44,878 nucleotides of DNA, from contig JALUTR010000183.1 of NCBI GenBank assembly GCA_027021785.1, forward strand, positions 1 through 44,878. The letters are read 5' to 3'. The notes beneath the pieces are model-generated. The model made no database searches, was not told the DNA's origin, and saw only the letters and a list, made by a program, of their open reading frames with translations. Positions 37,746-44,878 of this stretch are shown in pieces (the stretch's first letter is position 1; the number at the start of each line of letters is the position of its first letter). The stretch comes from Fidelibacterota bacterium (GTDB taxonomy: Bacteria; Fidelibacterota; Marinisomatia; Marinisomatales; JAADGP01). A program made the position numbers and the translations under genes.

Positions 37746-38741
37746 TTACAGCAATTTTGTTTGATATATATCATGAATCCGTAACAGACCGATACATGTT
37801 TTCCCATCGGTATCGACCACCGGTAAAACAGATATTTGCGAAGACCGGTCTTCCATGAGTGATACGGCGTCCTGTAATCGGGCATGGCCCGAAATGGCGA
37901 TGGGATTGGCGGTCATCGCTTCTTCCACCCTGGTCGTTTTAATGTCCCGGTTGGAGACCAGGCAACGTCGTAAATCCCCCTCGGTAATGATGCCCTTCAG
38001 AATTTGCCCTTTGGCCAATACCAAAGCAGCCCCTTGCGGCTTTTCGGTCATCAATATCACGGCTTCCATCAAACTCAAATCCGGTGTTACCTGGGCAACC
38101 CGTCGTAACGGTTGCATGATATCCTTCACGGTTAACTTTAACCGGTGACCCAGATTGCCACCGGGATGAAACCGGGCAAAATCATCCTGGTTGAATTCCT
38201 TTGCGGTCATTAATACCGCCGCTAAAGCATCGCCGATCGCCAGGGTTAATGTCGTACTGGATGTGGGGACCAATCCCAGGGGATCAGCCTCTGTTGAAAC
38301 AGAAGCGTCCAAAACCACGTCGACCTTTTGGGCAACCGGGGATTTCGGATTCCCGACGATACCAATGAGGGGTGACCGGAATTCGCGCAAAATGGGAATG
38401 ACTTTCATTACCTCTTCGGTACTGCCGCTCTTCGATATTAAAATGGTCGGATCACCCGGGAGATAAATACCCAAATCGCCGTGTAACGCTTCCGCCGCAT
38501 TCAGAAAAACCGCCGGAGTTCCCGTACTGCATAAGGTTCCCGCTATCTTCTGTCCAATTAAACCGGACTTCCCCATCCCGCATATCACCAGTTTCCCCGA
38601 GTGTTTTAATATTATCTTCGCCGCTGCGATTACACTTTGTTCTATGCGCTTCGCCGCGTGCAGAAGTTCTTCGGCTTCGGCGGTAATTATCCGGGAGGCA
38701 ATGCCGGACAGAGTGGAAACGTCAACTTTTTTATTTTTCAC
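37746..38741 (-). CDS. kdsD: KpsF/GutQ family D-arabinose-5-phosphate isomerase with CBS pair
   Basis: SIS domain VICGMGKSGLIGQKIAGTLCSTGTPAVFLNAAEALHGDLGI; SKSGSTEEV; CBS domains. Confidence 0.93.
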   Translation of the reverse strand: MKNKKVDVSTLSGIASRIITAEAEELLHAAKRIEQSVIAAAKIILKHSGKLVICGMGKSGLIGQKIAGTLCSTGTPAVFLNAAEALHGDLGIYLPGDPTILISKSGSTEEVMKVIPILREFRSPLIGIVGNPKSPVAQKVDVVLDASVSTEADPLGLVPTSSTTLTLAIGDALAAVLMTAKEFNQDDFARFHPGGNLGHRLKLTVKDIMQPLRRVAQVTPDLSLMEAVILMTEKPQGAALVLAKGQILKGIITEGDLRRCLVSNRDIKTTRVEEAMTANPIAISGHARLQDAVSLMEDRSSQISVLPVVDTDGKTCIGLLRIHDIYQTKLL

Positions 38742-38941
38742 GTAACGTAGCGGTTTAATAAGACCATCGAATTGGTGTGATATTACTTACAACAACGGTA
38801 AAAATGCCATGAAAGAAAACCGAATGTCAGGAAAAATAAAGACTGAAAATTTAGCCTCCCGTCAAGGATGGGGAGAATAGTTTGAAATATCCAGGAACCA
38901 GGGGCCAATCCCCCAACCGGCGGACTTTACATTACAACAAG

Positions 38942-39640
38942 CTACCGTTCATAGGGTAAGTCGTTTCGCTGCCAGCCTAAAAAGCCGTCCCGCATGTTGT
39001 AAATACGATTAAAACCATTATCAATGAGGATCTTGGAGGCTACGGTACTGCGATTCCCGGAGCGGCAATACACCAATATATCCTGGTTTTTAAATTCCGA
39101 AAGCTCGTTAATTCGCGACTGTAATTCCTGAACAGGGATTAACGTCGCGTCACTAATATGACCCTGCTCATATTCCGGAACGGTTCTGACATCGAGAATA
39201 AGAGGCTGAATGTTTTCGATTAATTCGACCGCCTGCCGGGAATCGATCTCCTGATAATTCGGCTGGTCAAAATTGATAACCTCAACCTCTCCACTGACGG
39301 TTCCCAGGGTGAAGGGAAACCGGCCGGACTTTTTCATCTTAAAATAGGGCGCCGCCGCGGGATCCGCAGGGATTAACTTACTTACGTTCAGGCCCGGAAT
39401 GCGTAACTCCATTTCGGTCCCCTGGTTGAACCTGAATTTGATATAGTCGCCCCGATACACCGTAAAATGCGGATTCTTTTCCTCCGGTTTTATCGTAAGA
39501 ACTCGATATCCCCGGATTATTTCACCCGACACTTTTTTGGTTGCCCGCGATGCGGAATTACCACCATTTGCGTCGGAACAACTGTAAAAACCGATTACAA
39601 CGCCAATTAACAGCAATCCCATAATCTTAACTTCACGCAT
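38942..39640 (-). CDS. lipoprotein with N-terminal cupredoxin-like domain fused to rhodanese domain
   Basis: Lipobox GFYSCSD; HFTVYRGDYIKFRF..GRFPFTLGTVSGEVEVI; rhodanese PLILDVRTVPEYEQGHI, VYCRSGNRS. Confidence 0.85.
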   Translation of the reverse strand: MREVKIMGLLLIGVVIGFYSCSDANGGNSASRATKKVSGEIIRGYRVLTIKPEEKNPHFTVYRGDYIKFRFNQGTEMELRIPGLNVSKLIPADPAAAPYFKMKKSGRFPFTLGTVSGEVEVINFDQPNYQEIDSRQAVELIENIQPLILDVRTVPEYEQGHISDATLIPVQELQSRINELSEFKNQDILVYCRSGNRSTVASKILIDNGFNRIYNMRDGFLGWQRNDLPYER

Positions 39641-39680
39641 TAATATTCCTTCCTCTCTGATCCCTTTAACCCGGTCCCAA

Positions 39681-40070
39681 TCAAGTCGTAACGACCGTGA
39701 AACGTGGTGGATTTTCCAGGTGTTTTTTTACGGTACACAGTTCCGCTGCTTTCACGATGGCATTTTTATATTTCTTCGGAAAGTCCGACGGAAGATTGAT
39801 TTCCAGTCGTACCCGGTCGATTAAATTTGATTCAGGATCTTTTACAACGGATTGAATGACTTCAATACCTTCCGTGCTGATCCCACGTTGTTGACAAAAG
39901 CCCAGAACGTATATCCCCGCACATGTCCCGATGGATGCTACGAACAAATCAAACGGCGCCGGATCGGTTCCGCCGCCCCCTTCCTTTACCGGCTGATCGG
40001 TCCTGATCGTGAACTCCTTATATTCAGCATAGACTTTTTTCCCGCCCGGGAAGTAAATACGCATTTTCAT
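39681..40070 (-). CDS. OsmC family protein
   Basis: GGTDPAPFDLFVASIGTCAGIYVLGFCQQRGI; LCTVKKHLENPPRF. Confidence 0.9.
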   Translation of the reverse strand: MKMRIYFPGGKKVYAEYKEFTIRTDQPVKEGGGGTDPAPFDLFVASIGTCAGIYVLGFCQQRGISTEGIEVIQSVVKDPESNLIDRVRLEINLPSDFPKKYKNAIVKAAELCTVKKHLENPPRFTVVTT

Positions 40071-40121
40071 CTCAAATCCTTATCAAAATAGTACGTTAAT
40101 TAGATGAAACCCAAAAACGAT

Positions 40122-40149
40122 GGTAACAAAATTATTATAAATTGTAACC
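40122..40149. promoter_or_regulatory. near-palindrome GGTAACAA-N12-TTGTAACC in divergent osmC/trx promoter region
   Basis: 8-bp arms with one mismatched pair; AT-rich spacer. Confidence 0.35.
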
Positions 40150-40200
40150 GATTCGTTTTTATTGCATCTACTCAATATAATATTACTCGGAGATAAAATA

Positions 40201-40560
40201 ATGGTAGAATATTTAACAAAGGAATCCTTTAAGGAAAAAGTGTTCAATTACGAAGAAAACAAGGAAGAATGGAAATTCGAAGGGAATTTACCCTGCATCA
40301 TTGATTTTTACGCGGACTGGTGCGGACCGTGCAAGATGGTGGCTCCCATTCTTGATGAACTGGCCGGTGAATACGAAGGTAAAATGAACGTTTACAAAGT
40401 CGATACCGAGGCCGAGCGGGAACTGGCGGCTATATTCGGGATCAGGAGTATCCCCACGATGTTGTTTGTTCCACTTAATGATAAACCCCGGATGTCCGTC
40501 GGCGCATTGCCGAAAGAAAATCTTAAACAAGTCATAAACGACCTACTCGGCGTGACCTGA
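40201..40560 (+). CDS. trxA: thioredoxin
   Basis: ATG after GGAGATAAAATA; CIIDFYADWCGPCKMVAPILDELA; SIPTMLF. Confidence 0.94.
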   Translation: MVEYLTKESFKEKVFNYEENKEEWKFEGNLPCIIDFYADWCGPCKMVAPILDELAGEYEGKMNVYKVDTEAERELAAIFGIRSIPTMLFVPLNDKPRMSVGALPKENLKQVINDLLGVT

Positions 40561-40584
40561 CCTCTATCGCTTTTATCAAATTCA

Positions 40585-40620
40585 CCCCGATTCCCTCCTT
40601 AAGGGAATCGGGGGTTTTTT
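40585..40620 (+). terminator. rho-independent terminator of thioredoxin gene
   Basis: CCCCGATTCCCT-CCTTA-AGGGAATCGGGG followed by GTTTTTT. Confidence 0.92.
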
Positions 40621-40907
40621 ATTCTGATCCAAATCCATGCACCCATAAATATTTCGGGGAATTTATTCGCTGTCAATAATCCCGTATTTTTCGGAATAGG
40701 CAAACAGAATCAGGTAAACCGGACCGGTAATGAATATAGCTTAAAACCATTGGCGGGGTTTTCTTTATTCGTACTTTCCCCACCCTCCGGCGGATTGGTT
40801 TCCCGACATCCGTCGGTCCGCCTTGCGGACTCGCTTCGCTCAACTTGGTTCCTGGTTCTTGGTTCTTTCTATCAGCGGATTGGTTTTCGCTACAGTGGTA
40901 ATTCGAC

Positions 40908-41654
40908 TTATAGCGGGATACTTAACTCCAATAACAATCCATCTCCTGTTGACTGCACAACCGTAAGATATTGTTTCCGATATTGAAGTGCGAACCCGCG
41001 ACCGATGACGGTACCCAATCCCGCGCCGAAGATGACATCACTTAAATAATGCTTATTATCGTTAATTCGGCTGACAGCCACCACCGCTGCCACGAGATAA
41101 GCCGGAACCCCGATTTTAGGTCCGTACAATTCGTTAAATACGGTAGCCACGGTAAAACTGTGGGAAGTATGTCCGGAGGGAAAAGAACGGCGATCGCTTT
41201 TGTCCGGTCTTTGCCGGCCCACCGATCGTTTCAACAAATCGGTAGCCACACCGTTAGTCGCTAAAGTCAGAAAGGCGTAACCCATCCGGGACAATGTCTT
41301 CTCCCGCGAATCCCCTTGCGCTATGCCTGTTGCGGCGATGGCCGATAACAATGTCCAGTGCGCCCATTGGCCACCATAAAGATCACCGAAACGGGACAAA
41401 TCAGCCGGTAAAAGACCCTGACTCCGTGCGTAGTCCATCACCTTACCGTCAACAGACAGGGCCCCCAGGGTCAATAAGGAAACGGAACCAATGATTTTCA
41501 GGTTCGACCGGTCCGAAAAAGTGTGCCTGATCCCCCCGGATGTGAATTCCGTTGCATCGTAGATAAGGGCGCGGAGGGAATGATCACCACTTTGGCTGTA
41601 CCCCACGTTAAGGACCAAAATGAACAGACAGAGACTTATTATTTTTCGCCGCAT
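40908..41654 (-). CDS. exported PAP2-family phosphatase
   Basis: KRSVGRQRPDKSDRRSFPSGHTSHSFTVATVF...RINDNKHYLSDVIFGAGLGT. Confidence 0.9.
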   Translation of the reverse strand: MRRKIISLCLFILVLNVGYSQSGDHSLRALIYDATEFTSGGIRHTFSDRSNLKIIGSVSLLTLGALSVDGKVMDYARSQGLLPADLSRFGDLYGGQWAHWTLLSAIAATGIAQGDSREKTLSRMGYAFLTLATNGVATDLLKRSVGRQRPDKSDRRSFPSGHTSHSFTVATVFNELYGPKIGVPAYLVAAVVAVSRINDNKHYLSDVIFGAGLGTVIGRGFALQYRKQYLTVVQSTGDGLLLELSIPL

Positions 41655-41967
41655 ATTCCTGATGTGCTTCCAAAATATTTAATTAAGGAACAGGAGTTTA
41701 CGAAAAGATGCCCGACCCGGTGAAATGTTTTTATCCCTTCTGAACCCAACAAATTATTTTTTTAATCATTAATGCAGCTTCATTCCCCGGGAATAATTCC
41801 TCTGGTATTGCCGGTAATTACCGGGTTAGTCCCGGTTGTATTTGTCAATATGAGCCCTTCATGTATGCCGGTCCAATCTGATCGTTGCAAATTATTTTTC
41901 AGATATGACCCGGGTTTTTGTAAACTTGGGTACCTCATAGAAACTATTTAGGAATCGTAACTCACAA

Positions 41968-42402
41968 TTGTTATTATCCAAATCATCCGAAAACGCCATC
42001 CGGTTGGTTTTTCATCTGATGAAAAATGAAAATAAGCATTTTTGCCGGATCAAAGTCATCGCCCGGGAGTTGGGCTTGCCTTATTTCCAATTAGCCAAAA
42101 TTGCCCAATCTTTAATTCAGAACGGGATACTTATTTCCCGGACCGGTCCCCGGGGTGGTGTTGCTTTAAATTCAGATCCTGAGAAACTCCACCTGATAGA
42201 TATCGTCAGCCCCTTCGAGCCGGAGAATTTTCTGGACCAATGTATTCTGGGGTTGGGTGTATGTGGTTCCCACAATCCCTGCCCGATCCATTACTATTGG
42301 AAGGAAACCAAAAAAAAAATAACCGAGATGTTTAACGAAAAAACATTACAGGATTTAAAGCACCAGGACCTGCTCGGGGAGATAAATAAAATAACTCCTT
42401 AA
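41968..42402 (+). CDS. second Rrf2-family regulator, TTG start
   Basis: LLLSKSSENAIRLVFHLMKNENKHFC; CILGLGVCGSHNPC; collinear with the Rrf2 at 36973-37428. Confidence 0.82.
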   Translation: MLLSKSSENAIRLVFHLMKNENKHFCRIKVIARELGLPYFQLAKIAQSLIQNGILISRTGPRGGVALNSDPEKLHLIDIVSPFEPENFLDQCILGLGVCGSHNPCPIHYYWKETKKKITEMFNEKTLQDLKHQDLLGEINKITP

Positions 42403-42561
42403 TTAATCCCCCACCTCTCGTATTATTTCCAACCAAAATCCATAGTACAAGCTGAAGAAGCGAAGAATTATAAATCCGCCGGTTGGCAAATGATGTGAAA
42501 ACAAAAGGAATGGTCGAAAGTACCCGATTCCACCCTGAAAAGAAAAAACCAATTAATCCCT

Positions 42562-42800
42562 CCAACACCATTTTCATTACCGGACCTAAAAATCCCCTCT
42601 GGAGGGGAACCGACGAAGTCGGAGGGGGGTGTGTAATGAGCGCTCCCTTTGGTGCATACTATCATTTACAATCCGGGCTCTGATAGATCGACTGAGTCCA
42701 TAGATGAAGATCAAACTGTAACGTGAAGGAATAATTTGATTTCAGTAATCCGTATTCTGCAATTTCCGTAACAAACAAAACATCGTTGGAAACACAATTG
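42562..42800 (+). repeat. long dispersed repeat, copy A (no insertion)
   Basis: Near-identical over about 239 bp to copy B 43564-43960 after removal of a 154-bp insert. Confidence 0.93.
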
Positions 42801-42805
42801 CCCTG

Positions 42806-42854
42806 CACACACCCCGCCCCGATTCGGATCGGGGCGCCCCTCTTTTTAGAGGGG
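42806..42854 (-). repeat. two-hairpin element, inverted copy
   Basis: GCACACACCCCGCCCCGATTCGGATCGGGGCGCCCCTCTTTTTAGAGGGG, reverse complement matches the CCCCTCT..AGAGGGG + second hairpin + GGGTGTGT layout. Confidence 0.8.
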
Positions 42855-42933
42855 ATCGGCTACTTTTGAAACAGAACCCTCAATCAATAATAATGAATCC
42901 GGTTCCACCAGCTAGCTCTAAAAAGAAAATTCA

Positions 42934-43035
42934 AATAGTTCCCCAACACCATTTTAAAATCCCCTCTGGAGAGGGGACCACCGACGAGGTCGGAGGGGGG
43001 TGTGTAATGAGCGCTCCCTCCGGTACACACCGTAA
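42934..43035 (+). repeat. two-hairpin element, copy C (shorter)
   Basis: ATAGTTCCCCAACACCATTTTAAAAT-CCCCTCTGGAGAGGGG-ACCA-CCGACGAGGTCGG-AGGGGGGTGTGTAATGAGCGCTCCCTCCGGTACACAC. Confidence 0.88.
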
Positions 43036-43067
43036 ATTGTAGACCGGTTTTCGACAATAGTGATAAT

Positions 43068-43436
43068 TCATCGACTTGTTGTTTCCCATTGTGCTATCCA
43101 TCGGTCAATAGTTTCCAAAACGCCATCCAGATTTGATCTTACATCGCTTTCCCGGAAACGCAAAATATGCAACCCCAACGATTTTAATCTGGATTCGCGA
43201 ACAGTATCATATTCAAATTTCCCCTCATGGCTCTCACCGTCAATCTCAATTATCAGTTTCAGTTTCGGGCAATAAAAATCGACAATGAAATCCAGAATCG
43301 GCTTCTGTCGGTGGAAATCGTAACCACGCATTTGTTTACCCTTTAAATGTATCCAAAGCAATATTTCTCCGGGGGTGCTTCTATTGCGTAGCGCACGAGC
43401 CAAGGATTTTAGTCTGGGATTATAAGGTATTTTCAT
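43068..43436 (-). CDS. DUF559 endonuclease-like protein (Vsr/PD-(D/E)XK-like fold)
   Basis: LARALRNRSTPGEILLWIHLKGKQMRGYDFHRQKPILDFIVDFYCPKLKLIIEIDGESHEGKFEYDTVRESRLKSLGLHILRF. Confidence 0.92.
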   Translation of the reverse strand: MKIPYNPRLKSLARALRNRSTPGEILLWIHLKGKQMRGYDFHRQKPILDFIVDFYCPKLKLIIEIDGESHEGKFEYDTVRESRLKSLGLHILRFRESDVRSNLDGVLETIDRWIAQWETTSR

Positions 43437-43563
43437 AGATCAGCTCTGTTTTGATAGTTGAAAAATTGAAAAAACACTGAAAATCTAATAAAATTTAACA
43501 ATGGACATAAAATAATTTTGGGTTTACCACACACCAGCCCCCAGGAGGAAATTCCATAGTTCC

Positions 43564-43960
43564 CCAACACCATTTTTTTTGCCGGACCTAAAAATCCCCT
43601 CTGGAGAGGGGACCACCGGCGAAGTCGGAGGGGGGTGTGTAATGAGCGCTCCCTCTGGTACATACTATCATTTACAGTCCGGGCTCTGATAGATCGACTG
43701 AGTCCATAGATGAAGATCAAACTGTAACGTGGAGGAATAATTTGATCTCAGTAATGACGCAATCGTAAAAAGTCGGGTGATAAAACGATAACAGTTACTA
43801 AGCTATAGAAATTATTAATATTATACGATATTACCATCAATTCTTGGTTTTATTGCATATTCGTTTGATTCGTTTGCTTCGTTGTTAGTTTTTACGGGAC
43901 CATCAGTAATCCGTATTTTGCAATTTCCGTAATAAACAAAACATCGTTGGAGATACAATT
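43564..43960 (+). repeat. long dispersed repeat, copy B, interrupted by an insertion
   Basis: Matches copy A 42562-42800 on both sides of 43756-43909. Confidence 0.93.
43756..43909. mobile_element. 154-bp insertion (including one copy of the 8-bp TCAGTAAT duplication), MITE-like
   Basis: TCAGTAAT at 43748-43755 and 43902-43909; single TCAGTAAT at 42742-42749 in copy A; CGTAAAAA near both termini in inverted orientation. Confidence 0.65.
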
Positions 43961-44184
43961 CTAGATTTAGCCTGCTCGTGACGCTGCTGGCATTCTTTAT
44001 GCGTCTTTTTAAAAAAACCGGCAGGCTCTCCACAATATATACAATTTCCTATTCTTTCACCTATTGGTTTCTAACGGATTAACCGAGGTACGTGAACTTC
44101 ATCATTCCCGATGTAAAATTCCGTTGGTAAAAACCCATAGCTCCAAAATCACGCTAAAGCTTTTCAGGTTACCTCAAGTGTGTG

Positions 44185-44478
44185 TTAGACAGCCGTGAGT
44201 TCCAGTTTCTTCACTTTCCTCATATCTATTTTCTGCTTGGCACGCCAAAGAGAATAGTGGTCCTGCATGGCTAACCAACTTTCCGGAGTTCTCCCAAAAA
44301 CATGTGAAAGACGCAACGCCATTTCCGGCGTAACATTGCTCTTGCAATTTAGGAGTCTGATAAACGTAGAGGCTGCAACGTTCAGATTTTCGGCTACTTT
44401 TCTGGAGCTCAAGCCAAACGGTTTCATGTATACCTCTCTGATGAATTCACCAGGATGGGGAGGGTTGTGCATACTCAT
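44185..44478 (-). CDS. higA: HigA-family antitoxin (XRE HTH)
   Basis: NPPHPGEFIREVYMKPFGLSSRKVAENLNVAASTFIRLLNCKSNVTPEMALRLSHVFGRTPESWLAMQDHYSLWRAK. Confidence 0.92.
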   Translation of the reverse strand: MSMHNPPHPGEFIREVYMKPFGLSSRKVAENLNVAASTFIRLLNCKSNVTPEMALRLSHVFGRTPESWLAMQDHYSLWRAKQKIDMRKVKKLELTAV

Positions 44479-44756
44479 TAATGGTAGTCCTCATAATTTA
44501 CGGCATGAGCGTTTCCCGCTTCAAATTTGAAGGTTAAACGCCAATTGCCACTTACTAATATTGACCAGAAACTTTTCCGACTTCCTTTCAAGGGATGCAG
44601 ATTGAAGCCGGGAATATCCATATCTTCAATTGTCGTGGCTGTATCCAGGGCCGATAGCATAAGTCGAAGTCGCTTGGCATGAATTGCCTGAATTCCAGCC
44701 TTTGATCCAGTCTCATAGAATTTTCGCAATCCTTTATGGTTGAAAGACAAGATCAT
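44478..44756 (-). CDS. higB: HigB/RelE-family toxin
   Basis: GLRKFYETGSKAGIQAIHAKRLRLMLSALDTATTIEDMDIPGFNLHPLKGSRKSFWSILVSGNWRLTFKFEAGNAHAVNYEDYH, directly upstream of higA. Confidence 0.92.
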   Translation of the reverse strand: MILSFNHKGLRKFYETGSKAGIQAIHAKRLRLMLSALDTATTIEDMDIPGFNLHPLKGSRKSFWSILVSGNWRLTFKFEAGNAHAVNYEDYH

Positions 44757-44878
44757 GGTTTAATATAGGCATGTTGCGCATCACGAAACAAACAAATTCA
44801 TAGGATCGAACCCCTGTTTTGTTAACTTCTCTCGTCGATCTTTTCCTGGATTCTGAGCACATTGTCATTCTATTGATT

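Noticed and set aside
40162-40200. Extended thioredoxin N-terminus (MHLLNIILLGDKI)
   Set aside because: A proper Shine-Dalgarno (GGAGATAAAATAATG) supports the start at 40201; upstream codons look like promoter/leader sequence.
41811-41824. Palindrome CCGGTAATTACCGG upstream of the second Rrf2 gene
   Set aside because: Short, about 140 bp from the start codon and unlike the palindrome of the first Rrf2 gene; not enough to call an operator.
42562-43960. Complete IS element around the DUF559 gene
   Set aside because: DUF559 is not a recognised transposase and the flanking copies are direct, divergent repeats without clear terminal inverted repeats or a common target duplication.
1-44878. tRNA or rRNA genes
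   Set aside because: No cloverleaf with TTCRA-type T-arm and no rRNA-like sequence was recognised by eye; a tRNAscan/Infernal run would be decisive.

Overview
The window is a chromosomal segment of a respiratory, Gram-negative-like bacterium. Affiliation with the FCB group (Calditrichota/Bacteroidota-like) is inferred from gene content only. Main contents, left to right: a TonB-dependent receptor; a metallophosphoesterase; a 4HB/HAMP sensor without an output domain, translationally coupled to TrkH; a ClC-CBS-RCK_C channel; and a minus-strand sulfur/molybdenum locus (ArsR, TusA, DsrE2, DUF2892, fused FeS-NrfD, large molybdopterin oxidoreductase). These are followed by RpiB and transketolase, a membrane dipeptidase, a LOG protein, two amidohydrolase genes, Tag, pabA/B/C, and a clade-II-type nos cluster (Rrf2, cytochrome c, NosZ, membrane protein, NosL, NosD, NosF, NosY). 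The window ends with KdsD, a rhodanese fusion, OsmC, thioredoxin, PAP2, a second Rrf2, a repeat-rich island carrying a DUF559 endonuclease, and a HigBA toxin-antitoxin pair. The most notable observations are: (1) gene fossils in and beside the sulfur/Mo locus, namely an apparent etfB-start/etfA-end fusion, a frameshifted HdrD-like Fe-S membrane protein and an internally deleted OFA-family transporter; (2) a family of two-hairpin repeats flanking the DUF559 endonuclease; (3) a 154-bp insertion with an 8-bp target duplication inside one long repeat copy; (4) a perfect 9-5-9 palindrome upstream of the Rrf2/nos operon. All homology calls are by eye; no searches were run.
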